From Egibacter rhizosphaerae (GTDB lineage Bacteria; Actinomycetota; Nitriliruptoria; Euzebyales; Egibacteraceae): a stretch of 64,000 bases of DNA. Made by a program: the position numbers and the translations under genes. The stretch covers positions 1,240,001 to 1,304,000 of the forward strand of contig NZ_CP036402.1 of NCBI RefSeq assembly GCF_004322855.1, given 5' to 3'. Every line of letters starts with the position of its first letter. Positions within the stretch are counted from its first letter, which is position 1. Under the pieces are notes generated by a model. The model saw only the letters and a program-made list of their open reading frames with translations. It had not been told where the DNA came from and made no database searches. Shown in pieces: positions 1-8,261 of the stretch.

Positions 1-299
1 GGTATCCCGGAGAGCTCGGCGACCTCCTCCGCCAGGGCGATCTGGTCCTCGATGAGGTAGAGCGTCGAGCTGTGCATGATCTTGGCGGCCTGCTCCTGGA
101 CCGCCGCCACGACCTCGGGTTGGGCGTGGGAGGTCATCGTCGTGAGGATCCCGCCGAAGAAGTCGAGGTAGGTGTTGCCCTCGGCATCCCAGACGGTCCG
201 GCCCTCGCCGCGCTCGAGCGCGATCGGCTCCTCGTAGTAGAGGGCCATCCAGGACGGCAGCACCTCACGGTGACGGGCGAGCAGCTCCTCGTGAGACAC
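1..299 (-). CDS. Class III (omega/ornithine-type) aminotransferase, N-terminal part
   Basis: Partial gene that runs off the left edge; only about the first 99 residues are present. The start is the GTG at 299, preceded by an AAAGGAA ribosome site. Residues near 30-60 read WDAEGNTYLDFFGGI and TTMTSHAQPEVVAAV, the usual N-terminal pattern of PLP-dependent fold-type I class III aminotransferases (4-aminobutyrate, beta-alanine and related transaminases). The catalytic lysine lies outside the window, so substrate cannot be judged. It begins 26 nt after the stop of alanine dehydrogenase on the same strand; a pyruvate/alanine-linked transaminase working with that enzyme in amine or amino-acid catabolism is a reasonable inference. 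Confidence 0.85.
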   Translation of the reverse strand, partial: MSHEELLARHREVLPSWMALYYEEPIALERGEGRTVWDAEGNTYLDFFGGILTTMTSHAQPEVVAAVQEQAAKIMHSSTLYLIEDQIALAEEVAELSGI

Positions 300-325
300 G
301 TTCGATTCCTTTCGGCCTCCGTCGA

Positions 326-1393
326 TCACTCGCGCCCGCGCGCCGCCTCGACCGCCTCGGCGACCGCGCCGTGCACCACCTCTCCGTCCCGCACGTTACA
401 CGAGCCAGGCAGCCGCCCACCCGGGCCGGCCGAGGCGAGCTCCTCGACGGCCGGGGCCACGGCCGCGGCCAACGCGCGGCTCGCGGTGCGAGGGAACTGG
501 CCGGGCACGTTGGTCACGCAGTAGTGGTGCACGCCCTCCTCCACGTACACCGGATCGGACAACACGGTGGGGCGAGCGGTCTCGATGCATCCGCCCTGGT
601 CGATCGCGAGGTCGACGATCACCGACCCGGGGTGCATGGCGGCGACGTGCTCACGGCGCACCACCGTCGGGGCCCGGGCGCCCGGCACGAGCGCCGCCCC
701 GACCACCACGTCGGCGTCGGCGACGGCCTCGCCCACCGAGTCGGGGGTGGGGGTGCGCGTCGACTCGACGAGCCCCATGAGGCTGTCCTCGCGCATCCGG
801 TCGAGGTCGATGTCCATGCCCGTGACCGTCGCGTCCAGACCCCGCAGACCGCGCGCGGCAAGGCGTCCCGCCGTCCCGAGGCCGACGACGACCGCTCGGC
901 CGGACGGCACCCCCGCCGCGCCCCCGAGCAGCGTGCCGCTCCCGGCCGCGAGCTCCCCCGCAGCGACCACGGCGGCCGCCCGCCCGGCGATCTCGCTCAT
1001 GGGGGCGAGCAGCGGCAGGCGCCCCTGCTGGTCCTCGACCGTCTCGAACGCGTGAGCCTCGACCCCGCGCTCGGCGAGCGCGGCGGCGAGTTCCGGCACG
1101 GCCGCGAGATGCAGGAAGCAGAACAGGCGCAGGCCCGAGCGCAGATGCGCCCACTCGGAGGGTTCGGGCTCCTTCACCTTGACGACGAGATCGGCGCCCC
1201 AGGCGTCCTCGCGCGCGACGGCCTTGACGCCCAGTCGCTCGTAGGCCGGGTCCGGGAACCCCGAGCCCTCGCCGGCCCCGCGCTCCATCACCACCTCGTG
1301 GCCGGCATCGACGAGCAGGCCCGCTCCCGGGGGGTCGAGGGCGACCCGCCGTTCGCCGTCCTTGATCTCCGCGACGATCCCGATGACGGCCAC
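326..1393 (-). CDS. ald: Alanine dehydrogenase
   Basis: NAD-dependent oxidative deamination of L-alanine to pyruvate and ammonia (or the reverse). The 355-residue protein begins at a GTG with GGAGG nine bases upstream. It shows the family pattern: EIKDGERRVAL at 9-19, VKVKEP near 72 with the substrate-binding lysine, FCFLHLA near 91 with the catalytic histidine region, a Rossmann motif VVVGLGTAG near 169, and VIVDLAIDQGGCIE near 260 containing the catalytic aspartate. Length is close to the 370 residues usual for Ald. It is followed closely by the aminotransferase, suggesting a two-gene catabolic operon. Divergent from the acyl-CoA dehydrogenase genes. Confidence 0.92.
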   Translation of the reverse strand: MAVIGIVAEIKDGERRVALDPPGAGLLVDAGHEVVMERGAGEGSGFPDPAYERLGVKAVAREDAWGADLVVKVKEPEPSEWAHLRSGLRLFCFLHLAAVPELAAALAERGVEAHAFETVEDQQGRLPLLAPMSEIAGRAAAVVAAGELAAGSGTLLGGAAGVPSGRAVVVGLGTAGRLAARGLRGLDATVTGMDIDLDRMREDSLMGLVESTRTPTPDSVGEAVADADVVVGAALVPGARAPTVVRREHVAAMHPGSVIVDLAIDQGGCIETARPTVLSDPVYVEEGVHHYCVTNVPGQFPRTASRALAAAVAPAVEELASAGPGGRLPGSCNVRDGEVVHGAVAEAVEAARGRE

Positions 1394-1545
1394 GATCCAC
1401 GACCTCCCTCGCGCCCCGCGGGCGACGGGGCTCGTCGGGTGCTCCGAGTGCAGGCGCTGCGCAGTCTCCGCCTCCGGCCCACGACGGGCAACACCCCGGG
1501 GGGCTCACCCGGGCACCCGATTCTGCGCGGGACGGCCGGGACTCG

Positions 1546-1569
1546 CCTACCTGACCACGGTCAGGTAGG
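1546..1569. promoter_or_regulatory. Perfect 11-bp inverted repeat upstream of the acyl-CoA dehydrogenase pair
   Basis: CCTACCTGACC and GGTCAGGTAGG are exact reverse complements separated by two bases. A second palindrome, GTCGGATCCGAC, begins directly after it at 1570-1581. The pair lies 33-68 bases before the acyl-CoA dehydrogenase start, in the ald/acyl-CoA dehydrogenase divergent spacer. The size and tight spacing fit a homodimeric repressor of TetR or GntR type; which regulator is unknown because none is encoded beside it. Confidence 0.6.
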
Positions 1570-1613
1570 GTCGGATCCGACGTTGGCCGCCAGCGGCAAG
1601 GAGCGTCCGCGCC

Positions 1614-2783
1614 ATGGATCTGCGCCTCACCGACCAACAGCAAGCGTTCCGGGACGAGGTCCGCGAGTGGCTGGCCACCAACGTGCCGGCCGAAGCGCTG
1701 CCGCCCTCCTCCACCGCGGAGGGCCTCGAGGCCCACCGCGCCTGGGAACGCCGTCTCTACGAGGCCGGCTACGCCGCCATCCACTGGCCCACGGCCTACG
1801 GCGGACGCGACGCCGATCTGTTGACGCAGGCGATCTTCAGCGAGGAGTACGCCCGCGCCGGCGCACCCCACCGCATCAACGTCCTCGCGCTCGGCCTGGC
1901 CGGTCCGGTGCTCATCGACTACGGGACCGAGGACCAGAAGCGGCGCTGGCTGCCGGGCATCCTCTCGTGCGACGAGATCTGGTCGCAGGGCTTCAGCGAA
2001 CCCGACGCCGGCAGCGACCTGGCGGCCCTCAAGACGACCGCCGTCCGCGAGGGCGACGAGCTGGTGGTCAACGGGCAGAAGATCTGGACCACGCTGGGCC
2101 GGTTCGCCGACTGGATCTTCGCGCTGGTGCGCACCAACCGGGACGCACCCAAGCACCAGGGGATCACCTTCGTGATGATCCCGATGGACTCCCCGGGCAT
2201 CGAGGTGCGCCCGATCATGCAGATCAACGAGGATCCCGGCTTCAGCGAGGTCTTCTTCAGCGACGTGCGGGTACCGGTCGACCACGTCGTCGGTGAGATC
2301 GACGACGGCTGGCGGATCGCGATGGCCACGCTCGGCTACGAGCGCGGCACCGGCCTCGGCAACCACGTGCGGTTCTCGCAGAACGTCGACGAGCTGATCG
2401 CCCTCGCCCGGGCCGAGGGTGCCGACCGCGACCCGCTCGTCCGCGACCGGATCGCGCAACGTTTCGTCGAGACCGAGGTCTTCCGCCACCACACCTACCG
2501 GGGTCTCACCCGAATGGCGTCGGGGGAGGGCCTCGGGCCGGAGGCGAGCCTCAACAAGCTGTACTGGTCCGAGATGGAGACGCGCATCTTCGAGGACGGC
2601 CTCGACCTGATGGGGGCGAGCGCGCAGCTCTCGGACGAGGCGGACACACCGTCCGCGGTGGACGAATGGCACAAGCGGTACTGGTACGCGCGCGCCTCGA
2701 GGATCTACGCCGGCACCAGCGAGATCCAGAAGAACATCATCGCTGAGCGAGTGCTCGGCCTTCCCAAGGAGCCACGCGGCTGA
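1614..2783 (+). CDS. Acyl-CoA dehydrogenase, large (catalytic-type) subunit
   Basis: FAD enzyme that introduces an alpha,beta double bond in an acyl-CoA. 389 residues, ATG with AAGGAG ten bases upstream. The middle domain has GFSEPDAGSD near 126-135 and VVNGQKIWTT near 151, both standard flavin/substrate motifs; the C-terminal helical domain ends IYAGTSEIQKNIIAERVLG. The residue before GTSEIQ is alanine where medium-chain enzymes carry the catalytic Glu, so the base is probably Glu243 in LGYERGTG, the position used by isovaleryl- and steroid-side-chain-type dehydrogenases. The next gene, 59 bases on, is a shorter paralogue; such pairs form alpha2beta2 enzymes in actinobacterial steroid catabolism, which I infer here. 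Confidence 0.9.
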   Translation: MDLRLTDQQQAFRDEVREWLATNVPAEALPPSSTAEGLEAHRAWERRLYEAGYAAIHWPTAYGGRDADLLTQAIFSEEYARAGAPHRINVLALGLAGPVLIDYGTEDQKRRWLPGILSCDEIWSQGFSEPDAGSDLAALKTTAVREGDELVVNGQKIWTTLGRFADWIFALVRTNRDAPKHQGITFVMIPMDSPGIEVRPIMQINEDPGFSEVFFSDVRVPVDHVVGEIDDGWRIAMATLGYERGTGLGNHVRFSQNVDELIALARAEGADRDPLVRDRIAQRFVETEVFRHHTYRGLTRMASGEGLGPEASLNKLYWSEMETRIFEDGLDLMGASAQLSDEADTPSAVDEWHKRYWYARASRIYAGTSEIQKNIIAERVLGLPKEPRG

Positions 2784-2842
2784 CGCGGGCACGCGAGAGC
2801 GCCTCGGCGCGGGCGACCCGGAGCGACGCAGAGGAGGATCCG

Positions 2843-3859
2843 GTGCGGTTCGACTTCACCGACGACCAGTACGCGCTGCGCGACGGCGCGCGCGAGTTCT
2901 TCGAGGGCGAGTGCACGCCCGAACACGTGCGGGCGATGTGGGAGCACGAGACCGGGGTCAGCGAGGCGCGCTGGAAGCAGCTGGCCGACACCGGCTTCGT
3001 CGGTCTGACCATCCCCGAGGAGTACGGCGGGCTCGGGTTGGGGGCGGTCGACCTGGTGCTCCTGCTGGAGGAGGCCGGGTACGCCGGTCTGCCCGAGCCG
3101 TTGCTCGAGACCGCCGCCGTCGTCGCGCCCGTGCTGGCGGCCCACGCCTCCGAGGCCACCAAGGACGAGTGGCTCTCGCGTCTGGCCACCGGCGAGGCGC
3201 TCGCCACGGTCGCGTACGACCGGGCCGGCGACGGCCGCTGGCTCGCCGCCCAGGGTCACGTCGTCGACCTGGTGCTGGTCCTCGACGGCGAGGCCTGCCA
3301 CCTGGTGGCCGCCGAGGAGTGCACGGTGGAGCCGCAGGCGACGCTCGACCGGGGCCGCCGCGTCGCCGCCCTCTCGATCGACACGGGCGACGCGACACGC
3401 CTCGGGGACGCGGAGGCCGCCGCGGAGACACGTGATCGGGTCGCCGCCGGCGCGGCGGCCGTGTTGAACGGGGTGTCGCGGCGGCTACTGGACCTGACCA
3501 TCGCCCACGTCAGCGAGCGGGAGCAGTTCGGCCGTCCCGTCGGGTCGTTCCAGGCGGTCAAGCACAAGCTCGCGGAGACCAAGCTGCTGGTGGAGAGCGC
3601 GCGCCCGGCCACCTGGTACGCCGCCTACGCGATCGACGAGGGCCGGATCGACCGGGCACGGGCAGCCAGCGTCGCCAAGGCCTACGCCAGCGACGCGGCC
3701 GCCAAGGCCAACCACGAGTCGCTCCAGTGTCACGGGGGCATCGGCTTCACGTGGGAGCACGACCTGCACCTCTGGCTCAAGCGCGCGAGCGCGTTGCAGC
3801 GCGCCTACGGCAGCGCGAGCAACCACCGCGCCCGGCTCGCCGCGGCCCTGCTCGACTAG
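2843..3859 (+). CDS. Acyl-CoA dehydrogenase, small partner subunit
   Basis: 338 residues, GTG start with GAGGAGGA four bases upstream. N-terminal helical domain contains GFVGLTIPEEYGGLGLG; the C-terminal domain has REQFGRPVGSFQAVKH and CHGGIGFTWEHDLH, strong acyl-CoA dehydrogenase signatures. The beta-barrel middle domain is degenerate: the GxSEPDAGSD-type flavin motif of the larger partner is missing. Shortness, loss of that motif and tandem position after a full-length paralogue all fit the FAD-poor partner in a heterotetrameric acyl-CoA dehydrogenase. The substrate class (steroid side chain, branched or long fatty acid) is not decided by the sequence. Confidence 0.88.
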   Translation: MRFDFTDDQYALRDGAREFFEGECTPEHVRAMWEHETGVSEARWKQLADTGFVGLTIPEEYGGLGLGAVDLVLLLEEAGYAGLPEPLLETAAVVAPVLAAHASEATKDEWLSRLATGEALATVAYDRAGDGRWLAAQGHVVDLVLVLDGEACHLVAAEECTVEPQATLDRGRRVAALSIDTGDATRLGDAEAAAETRDRVAAGAAAVLNGVSRRLLDLTIAHVSEREQFGRPVGSFQAVKHKLAETKLLVESARPATWYAAYAIDEGRIDRARAASVAKAYASDAAAKANHESLQCHGGIGFTWEHDLHLWLKRASALQRAYGSASNHRARLAAALLD

Positions 3860-3951
3860 GCCGAACCGCCGCACGCCTCGCCACCCCAGCCCCCACCCTC
3901 GTCACTCCCTCGCCGGGCCATCGGCCCCCCTCCGCCGGTACGATCACGGGC

Positions 3952-4506
3952 GTGATCACGCTCTACCACGACTACACGTCCCCGACCTCCGCCGTCGCGG
4001 TCGCACGAGCCCACCGGCTCGCGGCCGAGGGTCTGCCGATCCAACTCGTGGGGTTCGAAGCCATCGGGGTGGACATGACCCTGCCGGTGACCGTTGACGT
4101 GCTCGGCGAGCTCGACGCGGTGTCCGAGGCCGCACGAGCCGAAGGGCTCGCCCTCTCGCGCCCGGACACGCTGCCGGTGACCGGCCTCGCCCACGTCGCC
4201 GAAGACGTCGCGCAGGCGGCTGGTCGGGGCGACGCGTGGCGCGCCGCCGCGTACCGCGCCTACTGGGAACAGGCCGCCGACCTGGCCGACCGGTCCGTGC
4301 TGCTGACGCTGGCGGCCGAGATCGGCCTCGACACGGAGCGGACCACGGCCGCCCTCGACGACCGCCTCGCCCTCGCAGCGGTGCGCCAGCGCACCGGGGA
4401 GCTGCGCCGCGAGGGGATCGGAGGCGTTCCGACGCTGCTGGCCCACCGCACCCTGGTCCCCGGCCTCCTGCCCGAGGACGACCTGCGCGCGCTCGCCGGC
4501 CCATAG
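3952..4506 (+). CDS. DsbA/kappa-GST-like thioredoxin-fold protein without CxxC
   Basis: 184 residues from the GTG at 3952; longer reading to the left would run into the acyl-CoA dehydrogenase gene. It begins ITLYHDYTSPTSAVAVARA, the strand-loop-helix of the DsbA/2-hydroxychromene-2-carboxylate isomerase family, with SPTS in place of the redox CPxC. Near the C-terminus GIGGVPTLL supplies the cis-proline loop. The absence of both cysteines argues against disulfide exchange and for a glutathione- or mycothiol-type transferase/isomerase or FrnE-like role. It could form a unit with the upstream dehydrogenases, being on the same strand with a 92-bp gap. Confidence 0.72.
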   Translation: MITLYHDYTSPTSAVAVARAHRLAAEGLPIQLVGFEAIGVDMTLPVTVDVLGELDAVSEAARAEGLALSRPDTLPVTGLAHVAEDVAQAAGRGDAWRAAAYRAYWEQAADLADRSVLLTLAAEIGLDTERTTAALDDRLALAAVRQRTGELRREGIGGVPTLLAHRTLVPGLLPEDDLRALAGP

Positions 4507-4646
4507 CATCACTGGGCCTGCACCGGGACGGTGGTCGACGGCCGATGGTCGGGGATCACGGGCTCGCGGATCGCTAGCATTCACATCGTGCGACGCGAAA
4601 CCGTGAAGAATCGCATCCTCGACGTGCGTGGGCCCGGGGAGCGGTC

Positions 4647-6257
4647 GTGAGCCAGGTGCTCGTCGACCGCTACGAGCTGGGCGCACCGCTCGGCTCAGGT
4701 GGCATGGCGACGGTGGTCGCCGCGTACGACCGGCGTCTGCAACGCCAGGTCGCGGTCAAGCTACTGCGCGACGACGTCGCGGCGAGCGGTCAGGACCGCT
4801 TCCTGCGCGAGGCGCGCAACGCCGCCAGCTTCTCGCATCCGCACGCGGTGGCGGTCTACGACACCGGCCGGGACGGTGACGTGCCGTTCATCGTGATGGA
4901 GCTCATCGACGGCGCCTCGCTGTCCGAGGTGCTCACACAGCGCGGAGCCCTCGAACAACACGAGACGATCGCGGTCGCCCGGCAGGTACTGAGCGCACTC
5001 GGCGCAGCACATCGACGGGGGCTCGTCCATCGCGACATCAAGCCCGGCAACATCCTGCTGCCCGACGCCCACGTGCCCCAGCACCCCGCGGACGAGCCCG
5101 GTGCGAAGCTCGCGGACTTCGGCATCGCCAAGGGCATCGAGGACGCCGGGGCGGGCCTCACCGTGACCGGCCAGGTGCTCGGCACACCCCGCTACGTCGC
5201 GCCCGAGCAGGTCGCGGGGGACGTGGCCACCCCCCGCTCGGACGTCTACAGCCTCGGGGTCGTGCTCTACGAGGCCCTGGCCGGGGAGCCTCCGTTCACT
5301 GGCGAGAATCCCATCGCCGTCGCGCTCGCCCACCGCGAGGACCCTGTCCCGAGACTCGATCGCAAGCGGCGCGGCCTCGACCCGGGACTCGTCGCGGTCG
5401 TCAACCGCGCGCTCGAGAAGGATCCGCAGCGCCGCTTCGCCGACGCCGACGACCTGCGGGAGGCACTCCGCAACCCGTCCGGCACGGCCACGGTGCCGCT
5501 GACCGGTGCCGGAGGGCAGGCGAAGACCCAGCGCCTCGACGCCGCCGGGAGCCCCGATCCCGGGGCCGGCCACCAGCGCACCGCGGTGATGGATCCGGAT
5601 TCGCCCGCACGGGTGCGTCGACGCTGGCCGTGGGCCCTGCTGACGGTGCTCCTCATCGCGGCCGTCGCGGCCGCCATCATCGGGGTCATCGGGCTCGGCA
5701 ACCTGCTCGGTGGCCTGTTCGACCTGGACGTCGGGGAGGACACCGAGGACGAGCCTGACGACGAGCCAGAGGAGGCCCCCGAGGCCCCCGAGGCCCCCGA
5801 GGCCCCCGACGACGAGCCTGACGCCCCGGAGGAGGCCCCCGACGGGCCACCAGAGGACGAGCCCGGCGACGAGCCACCCGACGAGGACGAGCCCGGCGAC
5901 GAGCCACCCGACGAGGACGAGCCGGGCAACCAGGGCGCCCCCGAGGACCCACCCGGCCAGGAATCCCCCGGGGATCCACCCAACCAGGGCGCCCCCGAGG
6001 ACCCACCCGGCCAGGGCGCCCCCGGGGACCCACCCGGCCAGGGTGAGAACGGCGGGGCGGACCCGCCCCCCGATGCGGAGAATCCCGGGCAGGACGCCGA
6101 CGACGACCCCGGCAACTCCGCGCCGGCCGACGGCAACGCGGATCGATCGACGGGGGCCAACTCACGATCCCCGAACGTCGGCAACGACGGAACCCAGGAG
6201 GCCAACCCGCCCCCGCGGGATGCCCCGCCCCGCTGGATCCCCGGGGTCCGCGCGTGA
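4647..6257 (+). CDS. Membrane Ser/Thr protein kinase with Pro/Asp-rich extracellular tail
   Basis: 536 residues, GTG with GGGGAG five bases upstream. Residues 1-275 are a complete PknB-type kinase: glycine loop GSGGMATVV at 16, VAVKLL with Lys38, catalytic HRDIKPGN at 128, DFG at 157-159, GTPRYVAPEQ activation segment near 180. A juxtamembrane linker leads to one transmembrane helix at about 329-351, then an extracellular tail of about 180 residues made of Pro/Glu/Asp/Gly repeats, without PASTA modules. The kinase should autophosphorylate in the cytoplasm; the disordered acidic tail may span or sense the cell wall. The stop overlaps the start of the next gene by four bases, so the two are translationally coupled. 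Confidence 0.93.
   Translation: MSQVLVDRYELGAPLGSGGMATVVAAYDRRLQRQVAVKLLRDDVAASGQDRFLREARNAASFSHPHAVAVYDTGRDGDVPFIVMELIDGASLSEVLTQRGALEQHETIAVARQVLSALGAAHRRGLVHRDIKPGNILLPDAHVPQHPADEPGAKLADFGIAKGIEDAGAGLTVTGQVLGTPRYVAPEQVAGDVATPRSDVYSLGVVLYEALAGEPPFTGENPIAVALAHREDPVPRLDRKRRGLDPGLVAVVNRALEKDPQRRFADADDLREALRNPSGTATVPLTGAGGQAKTQRLDAAGSPDPGAGHQRTAVMDPDSPARVRRRWPWALLTVLLIAAVAAAIIGVIGLGNLLGGLFDLDVGEDTEDEPDDEPEEAPEAPEAPEAPDDEPDAPEEAPDGPPEDEPGDEPPDEDEPGDEPPDEDEPGNQGAPEDPPGQESPGDPPNQGAPEDPPGQGAPGDPPGQGENGGADPPPDAENPGQDADDDPGNSAPADGNADRSTGANSRSPNVGNDGTQEANPPPRDAPPRWIPGVRA
5772..6038 (+). repeat. Nested in-frame tandem repeats in the kinase tail
   Basis: Three repeat families follow one another: four copies of a 9-bp unit (GAGGCCCCC, 5772-5807), two and a half copies of a 30-bp unit (5853-5912 and on) encoding EDEPGDEPPD, and four copies of a 27-bp unit (5931-6038) encoding QGAPEDPPG-like nonapeptides. 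All preserve frame, so copy number can change without breaking the gene. Confidence 0.85.
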
Positions 6258-7300
6258 CGGCGGGCAGCCCGACGCCGCTGCGGCTCGGCGCACGGACGCT
6301 TCACGAGGAGGAGCACGGGCCGTCCGCGAGTCCGACGGCGCTCGTCGACCTCTCGCCGGACGGGACGGTGACACGCGAACTGGCCGCCGACCCGGTCGGC
6401 TGGCTCGGGAAGGCCCATTGGCAGCGGTACGGCGCCGACCCCGCGCTGCGGGTCACTTTGCGCTCCGGTCCGACGGTGGGTCTGCACGCGCATCCCGACC
6501 GCCGAGTCGCGCGCGCCCACTTCGACAGCGCCTGGGGGGCCACCGCCACGTGGCTCGTCCTCGGCATCGATCACGCCGGGGCACAGGTGCGACTCGGCTT
6601 CGCCGAGGACCTCGACGCCGGCCGTCTCGCCGACACCATCGCGTCGCCCCGGGAACAGGGATTGCTCGAGGCCACGAACGCGGTGCCGGTGACCCCGGGC
6701 GACGGGCTGCTCGTCCCCGCCGGCGTGCCGCACGCCGCAGGGCCCGACGTGCACGTGCTCACGGTCCACGAGCCCGGGGAGACGACCGTGCCCCTGGACG
6801 GCACGTGGGCCGACGGCTCGGGGGGAGGCACGGCCGCGTCCGCGCGCGGGAACACGGCCGATCTCGACCCGATCGCAGCAGCGGCCTGCGTCGACCGCTC
6901 CGCGTGGAGTCCCGCGCGTCTCCGCTCCGTGCACACCACGCGCCGGAACGCTCGACGGGAGGGTGGTGGCACCCGCCGAGCCCTGCCCCCCGCCGCCGAT
7001 CCCTTCTTCACCGCCCGGTGGGTGACCCCGGATCCACTGGCCTGGCTACCCGCCTCGTTCGGCCTCCTGGTGGTGCTGTCCGGCGAGGGCACGCTCGCGA
7101 CCCAGCAAGGGCACGAGCACCCCCTGTCCCGGGGAGAGGCCTGGCTCGTCCCCCACACCGCGGGTCGGGTGACGGTCTCCGGTGGGCTCGAGGGGGTGCA
7201 CGTCGCGCCTCCCGACTCGGCCGCCGAGCGCCCCGACGCGCCCGCGGTCGAGCGCCCTCTCGACCTGCCTGGGCTCGACGACCCGCACGGCTCCGGGTAG
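6254..7300 (+). CDS. Class I mannose-6-phosphate isomerase-like cupin protein
   Basis: 348 residues. The GTG at 6254 overlaps the kinase stop as GTGA. Resemblance to type I phosphomannose isomerase is partial: GLHAHPDRRVAR near 76 corresponds to the zinc-binding QxHP motif, and LLVPAGVPHAAG near 155 to the second cupin motif; a second cupin-like half with VVLSGEGTLATQQG and GEAWLVPHTAG follows after 270. The lysine/glutamate ligands of the canonical enzyme are not obvious. It may interconvert mannose-6-P and fructose-6-P or be a sugar-binding relative. Coupling to a membrane kinase is odd for a housekeeping isomerase and suggests regulation by, or a common role with, that kinase. Confidence 0.65.
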   Translation: MTAGSPTPLRLGARTLHEEEHGPSASPTALVDLSPDGTVTRELAADPVGWLGKAHWQRYGADPALRVTLRSGPTVGLHAHPDRRVARAHFDSAWGATATWLVLGIDHAGAQVRLGFAEDLDAGRLADTIASPREQGLLEATNAVPVTPGDGLLVPAGVPHAAGPDVHVLTVHEPGETTVPLDGTWADGSGGGTAASARGNTADLDPIAAAACVDRSAWSPARLRSVHTTRRNARREGGGTRRALPPAADPFFTARWVTPDPLAWLPASFGLLVVLSGEGTLATQQGHEHPLSRGEAWLVPHTAGRVTVSGGLEGVHVAPPDSAAERPDAPAVERPLDLPGLDDPHGSG

Positions 7301-7309
7301 CGGCGGGCG

Positions 7310-8257
7310 CTACCCCTCCAAGGCCTCGACGAGGCGATCGGCAGCGGTGTACGGGTCGACCTCGCGTCGCTCGACACGATCGATCAGCTCGTCGAAGAGC
7401 GTCCCGCCGGCTGCTGCGGCGAACCGCTCGCGCACGACCCCGAGCGCGAGTTCACGGACCTGCATCCGCGCACGGGAGCGGCGCCGCTCGGTGAGCCGCC
7501 CGTCCTCGTGCAACGCGTCGCGATGCTCCCCGATCGCATCCGCGAGCTCGACGATGCCCTCGCCCTTCGCCGCGACCGTGCGATGAATCGGGATCTCCGG
7601 TAGACCGGGGAGCAGGCGCTGCATGTCGGAGAGTTCGCGCACGGTGCGGTCCGCCCCGTCCCGATCGGCCTTGTTGACGCAGAAGAGGTCCGCGATCTCC
7701 AGGATCCCCGCCTTGGCCGCCTGAACCGCGTCGCCCATCCCCGGGGCCACGGTCACGACTGTGGTGTCGGCCACGCTCGCCACCTCGACCTCGGCCTGGC
7801 CGACGCCCACCGTCTCGAGCAGCACGACGTCGAAGCCGGCCGCGTCGAGCGCGAGCAGTGCCTGCGGGGTCGCCCACGCGAGCCCTCCGAGGTGCCCGCG
7901 GCTGGCCATCGATCGGACATACACGCCGGGGTCGAGGGCGTGCTCCTGCATCCGTACCCGGTCGCCGAGGAGCGCGCCCCCGCTGAACGGCGACGAGGGG
8001 TCCACGGCCAGCACGGCGACCTGCCGGCCACGCGCACGCCACTCGGTCACGAGCTGCGACGACAGCGTCGACTTCCCCACCCCGGGCGAGCCCGTCATGC
8101 CGACGAGGTGGGCGTGACCGCTCGCACGGTGCAGGCGCGCGACGACGTCGCGCACGAGCGGCTCGGCGCCGTCCTCCAGCCAGGAGAGCACCCGCGCGAG
8201 CGCGCGGCGGTCCCCGTCGAGCAGTCGGCCGGTGAGCCCGGCGACGTCCACCGACAT
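7310..8257 (-). CDS. meaB: Methylmalonyl-CoA mutase-associated GTPase (MeaB/ArgK family)
   Basis: G3E-family GTPase that loads and protects adenosylcobalamin in methylmalonyl-CoA mutase. The ATG at 8257 gives 315 residues, normal for MeaB, and starts four bases after the thiolase stop. Visible motifs: P-loop GSPGVGKSTL near 55, DPSSPFSGGALLGDR, ETVGVGQAEVEVA (switch II region) and NKADRDGA for guanine recognition. The mutase itself is not in the window, but methylmalonyl-CoA epimerase is at 11982-12419, so a propionyl-CoA route is likely encoded nearby. Likely co-transcribed with the thiolase. Confidence 0.9.
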   Translation of the reverse strand: MSVDVAGLTGRLLDGDRRALARVLSWLEDGAEPLVRDVVARLHRASGHAHLVGMTGSPGVGKSTLSSQLVTEWRARGRQVAVLAVDPSSPFSGGALLGDRVRMQEHALDPGVYVRSMASRGHLGGLAWATPQALLALDAAGFDVVLLETVGVGQAEVEVASVADTTVVTVAPGMGDAVQAAKAGILEIADLFCVNKADRDGADRTVRELSDMQRLLPGLPEIPIHRTVAAKGEGIVELADAIGEHRDALHEDGRLTERRRSRARMQVRELALGVVRERFAAAAGGTLFDELIDRVERREVDPYTAADRLVEALEG

Positions 8258-8261
8258 CCGG

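Noticed and set aside
651-2792. Very long minus-strand open frame antisense to the first acyl-CoA dehydrogenase and ald
   Set aside because: Extreme G+C leaves long spurious frames. Its product is low-complexity Arg/Gly/Ala without motifs, and it overlaps two well-supported genes.
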